This document shows, piece after piece, positions 16,104-23,604 of a stretch of 23,959 nucleotides of DNA. The translations under genes and the position numbers were made by a program. Positions within the stretch are counted from its first letter, which is position 1, and every line of letters begins with the position of its first letter. The notes beneath the pieces were generated by a model. That model worked only from the letters and a program-made list of their open reading frames with translations, did no database searches and was not told the DNA's origin. The stretch comes from Rhizobiaceae bacterium. GTDB taxonomy: Bacteria; Pseudomonadota; Alphaproteobacteria; Rhizobiales; Rhizobiaceae. The stretch is taken from NCBI GenBank assembly GCA_020696915.1, contig JAJFMR010000005.1, positions 1 to 23,959 on the forward strand, read 5' to 3'.

Positions 16104-16359
16104 ACGCCGGACCGCCAAGAAGCGCCAGGCCGCAATTCGACGTCTCACAGTTAGGTCTGGAGGCGTCGGTCAGGTTCGCATGCTGGACCGGGCCTGCTGG
16201 CCGGATGCCGGACAATCAACTGAGGGCAGGGCGGTCGCAAAGTGCCATGCGGACCTTTCTGCGGAATAATGCGTTGATCTGTCAGTCCCTCGCGATGTGC
16301 GCCGGGGTTGATTTACCGACAGAACCGGCGCTCGCTTTGCCTCAGCAGGAGATTCCGTG
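16104..16359. other. non-coding stretch after xdhB
   Basis: This is 256 bp between the xdhB stop and the small ORF. A 5-bp hairpin, CCGGC-TGAAC-GCCGG, overlaps the xdhB stop codon but has no T-run, so it is not a convincing terminator. An AT-richer patch around 16255-16315 (AATAATGCGTTGATC, GTTGATTTACC) may hold a promoter for the small ORF. No conserved reading frame is seen on either strand. Confidence 0.4.
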
Positions 16360-16641
16360 ATGCAGAAAGACACGAGAAGCCACGAACGCAGGAAGGCAGA
16401 CCCTGACAGCAGCGATCTGACCGATCCCAAGGAGGTCTGGAAAGACGGGGAGATGACACCGGGCCCCGGGAAGACCAGGCGCACCGGGATGCTGGGACGG
16501 GTTGCCGATGCGGGGGACGTTGGCCGAGGAGCGTCGTCGCCCTACGGTGCAGAGAGCCAGGCCGACAGCGTCGGCGGCCAGACCATGCGCAGCACTGTCG
16601 GCAAGAAGTCGCCAGCCCATAAAACCGGCAAGAAACAGTGA
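16360..16641 (+). CDS. small hydrophilic hypothetical protein between xdhB and xdhC
   Basis: A 93-residue ORF I do not recognise. It is strongly charged and low in hydrophobic residues: the start is rich in Lys, Asp, Arg and Glu, the centre in Gly, Ser and Asp, and the end is basic (KKSPAHKTGKKQ). No signal peptide, transmembrane segment, Cys or known motif is visible, so it is probably disordered. AGGAG (16347-16351) lies 8 nt before ATG 16360; an adjacent in-frame GTG at 16357 is an alternative. Third positions are largely G or C, as in neighbouring genes, which supports it. It may be a stress-type or nucleic-acid-binding small protein, but that is a guess. It interrupts the usual xdhB-xdhC continuity. 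Confidence 0.55.
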   Translation: MQKDTRSHERRKADPDSSDLTDPKEVWKDGEMTPGPGKTRRTGMLGRVADAGDVGRGASSPYGAESQADSVGGQTMRSTVGKKSPAHKTGKKQ

Positions 16642-16773
16642 TTGAATTTCCCTCCGGTGGCTGTCTATAGGTCCGAGGATCCCTGCCCCGCGTCGGACGG
16701 CCTGACCGAGGTTTTCGATGCCGCCGCGGCCGGCATGGCGGCGCACTGAAATACATGGTTTATCGCTGATGGC
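16642..16773. other. short open stretch before xdhC, possible gene remnant
   Basis: Directly after the small ORF stop, the same frame stays open from TTG 16642 to TGA 16749 (35 codons), ending TEVFDAAAAGMAAH, with GC-rich third positions. It has no clear start signal or homologue that I know. It could be a tiny ORF, the tail of a degraded gene, or chance. The last 24 bp before xdhC show no strong Shine-Dalgarno. Confidence 0.25.
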
Positions 16774-17631
16774 ATGACCGGGACGCTCGACGGACTGACG
16801 ACCTTTCTCGACCGCCACGGGAAGACCGCGCTGATCGAGGTCGCCGGGGCGAAGGGCTCGACGCCGCGCGAGAAGGGCGCGTGGATGCTGGTATCGCCTG
16901 ACGCGATCTTCGGCACGATCGGCGGTGGCCAGCTCGAATACATGGCTATCGACAGGGCGCGCGCCTTGCTTGACGGGCACGAGGCAGCTTCTGCCACGGA
17001 TCAGCCTGGCTCGCCCGACGAGAGTTGTTCGGAAACCTTTTCCGTACCGCTCGGCCCGGCAATCGGGCAATGCTGCGGCGGCCGGGTGGAACTGTCGATC
17101 CGGCAGGTCGACCCCGCGGTCGCCGCGCGGCTGGGAAAGGCGGCGGCGGCCGAGGATGCGAGTCGGCCGCACATCTATGTTTTCGGCGGCGGCCATGTCG
17201 GCCATGCGCTGGCGGCCGCGCTGGCCCTGTTGCCGGTGCATGCCGTGGTCGTCGAGACGCGCGCCGAGGCCCTGGGCGACATCGCGCACGGTACGGCGAC
17301 GCGGCTGACGCCGGTGCCCGAGGAGGTGGTGGCCGCAGCGCCTCGAGGCTCGGCATTCGTGGTGCTGACGCATGAGCATTCCCTCGATTTCCTCATCGTC
17401 GCCGAGGCGCTGAGCCGCACGGACGCCGCCTATGTCGGCATGATCGGCTCGGAGACGAAGAAGGCCACCTTCAGGAACTGGTACCTGAAGACGGCCGGCG
17501 GCAGCGAACAAGCCTTCGCCAGGCTGGTGTCGCCGATCGGCGGGGCCGAGGTGAAGGACAAGCGCCCGGCGGTGATTGCCGCGTTGGCGGCCGCGGAGAT
17601 ACTGCGGGCGCTGGGCCATTTCAGCAGATAG
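16774..17631 (+). CDS. xdhC: XdhC, xanthine dehydrogenase molybdenum-cofactor insertion chaperone
   Basis: A 285-residue chaperone that binds molybdenum cofactor, promotes its sulfuration and hands it to XdhB; it is not part of the final enzyme. The N-terminal XdhC_CoxI domain shows ALIEVAGAKGSTPREKGAWM and FGTIGGGQLEYMA, with GQCCGGRVEL carrying the conserved cysteines near residue 100. The C-terminal Rossmann domain shows YVFGGGHVGHALAAAL, VLTHEHSLD and YVGMIGSETKKATF. ATG 16774 is the first possible start, because an in-frame TGA lies 27 bp upstream. The SD is weak. It lies 670 bp from xdhB rather than adjoining it, so it may have its own promoter or depend on low readthrough. Confidence 0.95.
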   Translation: MTGTLDGLTTFLDRHGKTALIEVAGAKGSTPREKGAWMLVSPDAIFGTIGGGQLEYMAIDRARALLDGHEAASATDQPGSPDESCSETFSVPLGPAIGQCCGGRVELSIRQVDPAVAARLGKAAAAEDASRPHIYVFGGGHVGHALAAALALLPVHAVVVETRAEALGDIAHGTATRLTPVPEEVVAAAPRGSAFVVLTHEHSLDFLIVAEALSRTDAAYVGMIGSETKKATFRNWYLKTAGGSEQAFARLVSPIGGAEVKDKRPAVIAALAAAEILRALGHFSR

Positions 17632-18048
17632 ACGGCGCAAGTCACGCCTCAAATTCCGAGAGCTGCTTGGCCCGACCCTGGTAATGTGCGCGCAGTCAGG
17701 CAGCGAACGCAGCTCTCCCAGCAGGCGTTCTCAATGAGGTATGGCCCGACCTGGCGACGCTCCGCAAGCCGGGGCGAGGTCGCTCGGAACCGGATGCAGC
17801 GGCGGGGACACCCCTTTGGACCATCGCCCGGAACCCGGGAGCAGTTGAAGAGTCCCTCGACATGGAGGACGAGACGGCCGCCGTGTTGCCCCGGAAAGGC
17901 TGTCGCGGTGGCTCCATCGCGCGGCATGGTGAGGGCGCGGAGGTCTGCCTCGAGGCTCTTTTCAACGAGCGCGCGCAGGTCCATCATTCGTCAGTTGATC
18001 GGTCAGGAGCGGGGTGGACCGCACGAGCTCTGGCGAGGGTCATCGAAG
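17632..18048. other. 417-bp stretch without a convincing gene
   Basis: This lies between xdhC and the secreted-protein gene. Frames are open on both strands. A minus-strand frame (17649-17987, 112 codons) begins MMDLRALVEKSLEADLRALT and has GC-rich third positions in its first half, then becomes Cys- and Arg-rich and unnatural. A plus-strand frame runs through into the secreted-protein gene, but its product is Arg/Ser-rich and has no signal peptide at its start. I suspect a decayed gene fragment or insertion scar. No terminal repeats, tRNA or transposase were found. GGCG-CAAGTCA-CGCC near 17634-17648 is too weak to call a terminator for xdhC. Confidence 0.35.
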
Positions 18049-20694
18049 ATGGCAGTGCAGTCGCGGAACGCGATGAGCGCCCTGAAGCTACCTCCAGCCA
18101 CCCGCACGAGGCGCGCCGGCATGCTGGCGCTCCTCCTGGCACTGCTCGGAGGTCCGGCTGCAGCGGCCGAGATCACTTCGGACCGGATCGACCTTGGGCC
18201 GGCCCCCAGCACGGGTGCAGCGGCGTTCGGCAGCATCGGCATTCGGGCGGAGGCTGTCGTCAACCACCTCGCTTGCGGAAGGGAGTTCGAATTCTTCGGG
18301 AAAGCCGACGACACGATGGGCGACGTATGGCCTGCGCTCATCGGCAAAGTTCAGTTTCTCGTAACCCGGCCGGGGGAGCCTTGCACCGCACAGGTCCCCT
18401 ACGGGGTTCGAGACGGCACAGACCCGGTGAAGCCATTCATCGAACCGTTCACCAACCAGCGCTGGGCGGAGCCCCTCGACGCCTCCACGAAGACTACGAT
18501 CCTGAACGGCATCAACCAGGTCTTCAAGAGCAGGGTGACCAACTTCGGGAATGCGTTCGGGGACGATTGCGGCACGGCGGCCACCGATATCTTGCCTGCC
18601 CCGGCGCCGGACAAGCCTGCCCTAATCGAATTCAGGCTTACGCCGGGCTGCCTGCGGGCGCAGGTGAATTCGGTTCTCGCGACGCGCGACCGGTCCGGCA
18701 CCAATCCCGGCAGCGACGGCCTGACGTGCCACGTCAAGGGGAAAGCAGCCAAGGGCGATTGGGACATGAAAGTCTACCAGCTCACCCGGCTTGTCCACCT
18801 GGCGCGAGGCGACCGCACCCTTTTCGCTCCGTCCACGCTGCGCAAGCTGGAGCAACTGCTTACTCTCAGCGGCGCGCTTCAGGGAGAGAGCTACGGGCTT
18901 TACCAGTGCGGCAATCCCGACAACACCACGGGTTCGGCGCAAGAGCGGGCCGACGAGGCCGATTTTTATGACGACGGCTTCTTCTCGGATGTCGGCGACC
19001 TGCTCGAATGGCTGGCGGCCTTTCTGGCGATCGTCCTGATCGCGGTTGCGGCCGCCATCGCGGTCGCTGCCGTGTCGGCCGGCGCCCTGCCAATGGGTAT
19101 GTTGGGGGCGGCTCTGGCGGCTGCCGCGGCCGCTGCTGGCCTGGCCTTGCCGATCGTCCTCATCCGCATCGAAGAAACCGAAAACCACCTGCTGATGATC
19201 AATACATCCAAGTACCTGATGAATCAGATGATCGTCGATCAGTTGGTTGATGAAGACGACAAGGAGACATTCAGAAGCTACAATGATGGTATTCGTGAAT
19301 GGCTGCTAAGCCGGCTCCAGCGGATCGTGGAAGACGATTTCGTCGAATACAATTCACGACCCTACCAAGGCTTCAGCATTGGCTCGATTCTCAATATTCA
19401 CGACTTCGCAGAGGACGACAGCCTGAAGACGGCCGCCGCGTCCGTATTGGACCTGGCGGCCACCAAGATGGCTTTGGGAAGCAGCATGGGAAGACGGATC
19501 GTTCCGTTTCGCAGGCTGGCGGGCACCAATGCCCGGTTTGCGTACGGTGAGAATCCCGCTGAACCGAAACCGCAACGTCTGTTCGACCTCGGTTTCGAAT
19601 CGGATCATCTGATCGCTGTCATGCTGCTTTGGGCCGGCCAGGTGCACCACACGGGCGAGCGCATGGCCAGTCTCGGGGCCGCGTCGGAGATGGCTTTCGC
19701 GGCGACGTCCGACTACAGGCCGCATGAACTGATCCTGGCGGTCGCCGTCGAGAAGGGTGTTCAGTACGAGCAGTGGATTCACCATGCCGGCTGGGAACAT
19801 TACTCCGGCAGCAAGGGTTGGCTGCTCACGGCCGGAGGCACAAGCACCGGTTTCGCGCAGACCGCTCTTGTCGCGCCGTTTTCCCTCCCCTTCACGCCGC
19901 CGCTCGGGGCGGAGTTGGGCTTCCTCAAGGACGAGAACCGGGGCGCAGGCGTGCCGACCACGCTTCTTCCTCACTCGACGGCGGTGCGGCAGGACAGGTA
20001 CACCGATTTCCTCCGGTTCGAGGGCATGGTTCGCCTCTGGAAGAAGGACAGTCCTGACGACCCGCAGCCGATATCCTTCGAAGGGAACCTTTGCCTCGAC
20101 CGCGGCTTCGCCTGCGGGATACGCCTTATCGTGCCGCCGGCCGTCGAGCCATGCCTGACCCGTTTCGCGGACACCCCGATGAACCTCTTCTTCATCGACT
20201 CCGCCGCTTGCGGGCCGTGGGCCGACGCGGCCCGCTTCTTCGTGGTCGTTTACCGGCAGCAATGCTCGCTTGGCTACGAACTGTGCAAGGGCGGCAAGTG
20301 GGGCTTTATCGAGGCCGTCGATACCTCACCAGGGCAGACACTCCAGGATTTCGCCAGCGCGACCGTGCAGCGCAATGCCGGCAGGTTCTCCTCATGGGAA
20401 GCTGCCGGCGGTGGTGACGGGATCGATTCGCTCGCCTACGTGTCGTGGGGAAGCGGCACGATCCTCTTCGACCCGGACCTCCACGACAGCGACAGCGACG
20501 CAACGGGCATCCTTTTGATCGACGGCGGCCAGGACCCTCGCGGTGAACTCGAGAATTGGGACCGCGCGAGCGGCGACATCCTGAACTACTCGGGAGATGC
20601 GCGCGTCACCATCGGACGGCCCAACGACCCAAGGAGGATCGAGATCGATTTCAATGATGTCAATGATCCGAAACGTGTGCTGCCTGTACCCTAA
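18049..20694 (+). CDS. large secreted Cys-rich protein with central hydrophobic hairpin, family unknown
   Basis: An 881-residue protein I cannot assign to a family. The start at ATG 18049 has GAGGG 9 nt upstream and gives a signal peptide (TRTRRAGMLALLLALLGGP, cleavage near A40-E41); ATG 18073 is also possible. Residues about 41-315 form a Cys-containing domain. Residues about 322-345 and 350-372 are two Ala-rich hydrophobic helices joined by GALPMG, preceded by acidic ADFYDDGFFSDVGD and followed by RIEETENHLLMINTSKYL. The remaining 510 residues are soluble and include paired Cys (CLDRGFACG, CSLGYELC) and an Asp-rich tail. This fits an exported protein held in, or inserting into, a membrane through a hairpin. 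Part of the middle (about 19190-19410) is richer in A/T than its neighbours. It overlaps the beta-helix gene. Confidence 0.85.
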   Translation: MAVQSRNAMSALKLPPATRTRRAGMLALLLALLGGPAAAAEITSDRIDLGPAPSTGAAAFGSIGIRAEAVVNHLACGREFEFFGKADDTMGDVWPALIGKVQFLVTRPGEPCTAQVPYGVRDGTDPVKPFIEPFTNQRWAEPLDASTKTTILNGINQVFKSRVTNFGNAFGDDCGTAATDILPAPAPDKPALIEFRLTPGCLRAQVNSVLATRDRSGTNPGSDGLTCHVKGKAAKGDWDMKVYQLTRLVHLARGDRTLFAPSTLRKLEQLLTLSGALQGESYGLYQCGNPDNTTGSAQERADEADFYDDGFFSDVGDLLEWLAAFLAIVLIAVAAAIAVAAVSAGALPMGMLGAALAAAAAAAGLALPIVLIRIEETENHLLMINTSKYLMNQMIVDQLVDEDDKETFRSYNDGIREWLLSRLQRIVEDDFVEYNSRPYQGFSIGSILNIHDFAEDDSLKTAAASVLDLAATKMALGSSMGRRIVPFRRLAGTNARFAYGENPAEPKPQRLFDLGFESDHLIAVMLLWAGQVHHTGERMASLGAASEMAFAATSDYRPHELILAVAVEKGVQYEQWIHHAGWEHYSGSKGWLLTAGGTSTGFAQTALVAPFSLPFTPPLGAELGFLKDENRGAGVPTTLLPHSTAVRQDRYTDFLRFEGMVRLWKKDSPDDPQPISFEGNLCLDRGFACGIRLIVPPAVEPCLTRFADTPMNLFFIDSAACGPWADAARFFVVVYRQQCSLGYELCKGGKWGFIEAVDTSPGQTLQDFASATVQRNAGRFSSWEAAGGGDGIDSLAYVSWGSGTILFDPDLHDSDSDATGILLIDGGQDPRGELENWDRASGDILNYSGDARVTIGRPNDPRRIEIDFNDVNDPKRVLPVP

Positions 20695-22399
20695 GACCCT
20701 GTTGGCCGCCACACTGGCGGCGGTCGCGCTGTGTTCCGCGTCCGCATCGGCGCAGACCGTTGTCACAGCCTGCGGCACCGACGACGCGCCCGGCGGTATG
20801 AATCTTGCCACCGCGCTCACCATCGGCGGCGACATCGTGATCCGCTGCTCCACTGGCGGAACAACCGTCGCCTTCAACGACGCGCATGTCCTGCGGCTGG
20901 CGACCACCATCGACGGGGAAGGCCGCGTGACGCTCGACGGCGGCGGCGACCTGCCCATGTTCATCGTGCACGACGCGAGCGTCAAGCTGGTGCTGCGGCA
21001 GATGACGGTCCAGCGGGGATTGAATCCCTTCCTCAACCACCCCGGCAGCGATGCGCCTTCAGGCGGGATCGTCAGCAGCCGCGGCGCTGTGGAACTCTGG
21101 AGCGTGCGGACCCGGGACTCGAAGGAACCCTATGACGTACGGACGTTGCGGGCCGTGGAGCGCAGCACTTTCGAAGACAATACCGGCGAGTTCGTCGTGC
21201 GCGCTCACGAGGCATCCTTCGTAGAGTCGACCCTGCGGGACAATGCCGGGTCGCCCCTGGCGCAGTCGCGTCAAAGGATCGACAGCCGGCCACGTGCGTC
21301 GATCGAACGCTCGGAGATATTCGGCAACGGACGGCCCATCGTCTGGTTCGGCGACCTCATCCTCAGCCGTTCTCGCTTCACCAACAACGGGTCTCCGCAG
21401 ATGGACGGCGGCGCCGTGCTGATGCTGGACGGCACGATGACGGTGACCCGCACGGATTTCATAAACAACCGTGGCTCTTCAGGTGGCGCGATCGCCGTGC
21501 TGGGGGGAAAGCTCGATGTGCATCGCGCTACCCTCGAAGGCAACGAGGCCCGGCAGCGGGGCGGCGCGCTGTGGGTCAACTCCGGTTCGACCGGCTTCAT
21601 CGACGTGCGGCTGCGTTATGCCAAGTTCAGGAACAACCGCGCCCAGGACGGTGGCGCTATCGCGCTGGAGGGGCGTCTCGAAGCCGGGGCAGTCCTCTTT
21701 TCCGGCAATTCCGCCTCGCGTTTTGGAGGCGGGATCGATGTGCCGCGCGGCGTCGTGGAAATTTCGCGTGGGACGTTCGTGGACAACAGCGCGGGAGAAG
21801 CCGGGGGAGCGATCCGCAGCGGGCCGACAGGACATGACCAGGTGCGGCTCGGCAACGCGCTCATCGTGCGCAATATGGCTCCAGCCGGCGGGGCCTTCCA
21901 TGGTCGCACGCTCGATATTGCGAATGGGTCAGTGGTTGCGAACCAGGGCGGTCTTGAAGTGGTCCCGAATGCCCTCGGCAATCCGCCCGGCGGGATCACG
22001 TTGCGCAACTCCCTGCTCTCCCAGAACTCAGGCGGCAACTGCGTCGGGGAGACATCGGCCGTGACCGATGCAGGGCAGAACCTCCAGTTTCCGGACACGG
22101 GATGCGGGCTCAGCATTCCGGTGGCCGATCCCGTTCTCGACAGCATGTTCGTGCCCCGGCTGGACAGTCCCGCGCGGTTTTCCGGAGACACGGAGACGTG
22201 CATGGCGCATCTGCTGGTCGCAGGCCGGGACGTTTATGGGTCGGAAAGACCGGCGCATGACAAGTGTACGATCGGGGCAGTCGAGCACGATCTCGAGCGC
22301 CATGCCGTAAGGTTGCTTTCGAGAAGGCGAGAACTTCCCGACCGAATTCGCGAATTCTTCGCCTTTATCGGAGTGGGTGTCATCCGCGGGCATGATTAG
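20654..22399 (+). CDS. secreted right-handed parallel beta-helix protein
   Basis: A 581-residue protein with a signal peptide (PKTLLAATLAAVALCSASASA, cut before QTVVTACG). The body is built of repeated turns of the pectate-lyase/polymorphic-outer-membrane type, for example FINNRGSSGGAI, LEGNEARQRGGAL, FRNNRAQDGGAI, FSGNSASRFGGGI and FVDNSAGEAGGAI, at roughly 25-residue spacing. It ends with CTIGAVEH, a common closing motif of such proteins, but continues about 36 residues in an Arg-rich tail. No catalytic pectate-lyase residues were identified. The start lies inside the preceding gene: ATG 20654, 20657 or 20663 are possible. AGGAGG at 20632-20637 is rather far (16 nt). The overlap of about 41 bp indicates joint expression with the 881-residue protein. 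Substrate or partner is unknown. Confidence 0.85.
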   Translation: MMSMIRNVCCLYPKTLLAATLAAVALCSASASAQTVVTACGTDDAPGGMNLATALTIGGDIVIRCSTGGTTVAFNDAHVLRLATTIDGEGRVTLDGGGDLPMFIVHDASVKLVLRQMTVQRGLNPFLNHPGSDAPSGGIVSSRGAVELWSVRTRDSKEPYDVRTLRAVERSTFEDNTGEFVVRAHEASFVESTLRDNAGSPLAQSRQRIDSRPRASIERSEIFGNGRPIVWFGDLILSRSRFTNNGSPQMDGGAVLMLDGTMTVTRTDFINNRGSSGGAIAVLGGKLDVHRATLEGNEARQRGGALWVNSGSTGFIDVRLRYAKFRNNRAQDGGAIALEGRLEAGAVLFSGNSASRFGGGIDVPRGVVEISRGTFVDNSAGEAGGAIRSGPTGHDQVRLGNALIVRNMAPAGGAFHGRTLDIANGSVVANQGGLEVVPNALGNPPGGITLRNSLLSQNSGGNCVGETSAVTDAGQNLQFPDTGCGLSIPVADPVLDSMFVPRLDSPARFSGDTETCMAHLLVAGRDVYGSERPAHDKCTIGAVEHDLERHAVRLLSRRRELPDRIREFFAFIGVGVIRGHD

Positions 22400-22408
22400 C
22401 ACCAGGAG

Positions 22409-22434
22409 GCAAAGCCCCGGCCGAGTGGCCTTGC
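22409..22434. terminator. possible hairpin terminator after the beta-helix gene
   Basis: GCAAAGCC (22409-22416) pairs with GGCCTTGC (22427-22434) with one A-C mismatch and a 10-nt loop, starting 10 bp past the stop codon at 22397-22399. There is no T-run after it, so if it terminates transcription it is not a classic intrinsic terminator. The rest of 22400-22561, up to the end of the convergent lysR, shows no gene. Confidence 0.3.
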
Positions 22435-22561
22435 GCAGCCAGTGACATTGAAGGATCACGGGCCATGTGCTCGCGACACAAGCCGACGTTCGGGGGCGGT
22501 GGCAGCGGATTGCCGCCAGATCGTCGGACAGCGGCAAGTCCGCAGGTCGCAGACGTCGACC

Positions 22562-23479
22562 TCAGTGCCTCGCCAGCGTTTCCCGGATCAGCCGCTGGCA
22601 GCGTTCGGCCATGAAGTCGAGCAGCAGTCTGACCTTGGGATCCTGCAGCTTCCTGTGGGGATACAGCGCGGCGAGCTGCACCGGGGTGGGCGGGGTTTCG
22701 GCCATGACGATCTTCAGCCGTCCCTCCCGCACATAGGGCTCGACCTCGAAAAGCGGTTTGTTGACGATGCCGCGTCCGGCCAGCGCCCAGCCCGTCAGCA
22801 CGTCGCCGTCGTCGGAATCGAACGGGCCCCGCACTTCGAACTTTTGCGGTCCCGCCGGCAGCTTCAATGTCCAGTAATATTCCCGCACGCCGGGATAGCG
22901 CAGCATGAGGCAGTCATGTCTGGCCACGAGATCGCGAGGGTCGGCGGGCTCGCCATGCGTCTCGAGATAGGCCGGTGCGGCGGCGAGCACGCGCTGGCAA
23001 TCCATGATGCCGCGCATCCTCAGACTGGAATCCTCGAGCACGCCCAGCCGGAAGGCGACGTCGATGCCCTCCTTCATCAGGTCGACTTCGTGATCGGACA
23101 GCCTCAGCCTCACCTCGATGTCGGGATACCGGTCCCTGAATTCGGGGATACCGGAGGCGATCAGCCGTCGTCCAAGACCGAGCGGCGCCGTCACCCTGAT
23201 GGTGCCGCGCGGCTGGCCGGAGAGCGCGGCCACCGCTGCTTCCGCGTCGGCAACGGCATCCAGCACCTGCTTTGCCCCGGGGTAGAACGCCGTCCCGTGC
23301 TCGGTCGGCATCAGCTGCCTGGTGGTACGGTTGAACAGCCGCACGCCGAGATATTTTTCGAGCTCCTTGATGCGGTTCGACGCGACGGCCGGCGAAATGC
23401 GCATGTCGCGGCCGGCCGCCGACAGATTGCCGAGTTCCAGGACCCGCACGAAAACGGCAATGTTGTCGAGATATGCCAA
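22562..23479 (-). CDS. LysR-type transcriptional regulator
   Basis: A 305-residue regulator. The N-terminal winged helix-turn-helix spans about residues 1-60: DNIAVFVRVLELGNLSAAGRDMRISPAVASNRIKELEKYLGVRLFNRTTRQL. The linker helix is followed by the periplasmic-binding-like effector domain (RGTIRVTAPLGLGRRLIA, DVAFRLGVLEDSSL, GRGIVNKPLFEVEPYV). The start is TTG at 23479, since an in-frame TAA lies 9 bp upstream and no ATG precedes the helix-turn-helix. It is divergent from puuD. LysR proteins often control the divergent neighbour and themselves, so control of urate oxidation is likely, with a purine or ureide as possible effector; the sequence does not show which. The shared 14-bp word lies about 50 bp upstream of its start. 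Confidence 0.94.
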   Translation of the reverse strand: MAYLDNIAVFVRVLELGNLSAAGRDMRISPAVASNRIKELEKYLGVRLFNRTTRQLMPTEHGTAFYPGAKQVLDAVADAEAAVAALSGQPRGTIRVTAPLGLGRRLIASGIPEFRDRYPDIEVRLRLSDHEVDLMKEGIDVAFRLGVLEDSSLRMRGIMDCQRVLAAAPAYLETHGEPADPRDLVARHDCLMLRYPGVREYYWTLKLPAGPQKFEVRGPFDSDDGDVLTGWALAGRGIVNKPLFEVEPYVREGRLKIVMAETPPTPVQLAALYPHRKLQDPKVRLLLDFMAERCQRLIRETLARH

Positions 23480-23517
23480 TTCGAATTACCCTGACCGAAT
23501 GCGTGGAGAAGCTAGTA

Positions 23518-23542
23518 TTTTTGATATTTTTTTGAAAGTCCT
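23518..23542 (+). promoter_or_regulatory. candidate shared operator, copy 2 (lysR/puuD divergent promoter)
   Basis: The region contains two TTTTTGA half-sites 11 bp apart (23518-23524 and 23529-23535), about one helical turn. The second continues as TTTTTGAAAGTCCT (23529-23542), identical to 11736-11749. It lies 49 bp upstream of the lysR start and about 62 bp upstream of puuD, on the same strand as copy 1. LysR-type sites are usually AT-rich T-N11-A interrupted dyads, so binding by this regulator is plausible but inferred. Confidence 0.6.
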
Positions 23543-23604
23543 CGTGTTGATCCCCCCTATCCGGCCGGACGGCAGGCCGTAAAGTCCGCCTCCACCCTGG
23601 CCGA

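Noticed and set aside
16665..16997. 110-codon minus-strand frame at the xdhC start
   Set aside because: Overlaps the conserved N-terminal domain of XdhC and shows no motif.
16342..17652. 436-codon minus-strand frame covering xdhC and the small ORF
   Set aside because: Antisense of XdhC; the product is Arg-rich with no recognisable motif.
17686..18048. 121-codon N-terminal extension of the 881-residue secreted protein
   Set aside because: Arg/Ser-rich and unlike a real domain. It would bury the signal peptide, and a ribosome site exists before ATG 18049.
22496..22520. Hairpin GGCA-GCGGAT-TGCC as terminator of lysR
   Set aside because: Only a 4-bp core stem and no T-run in either direction.
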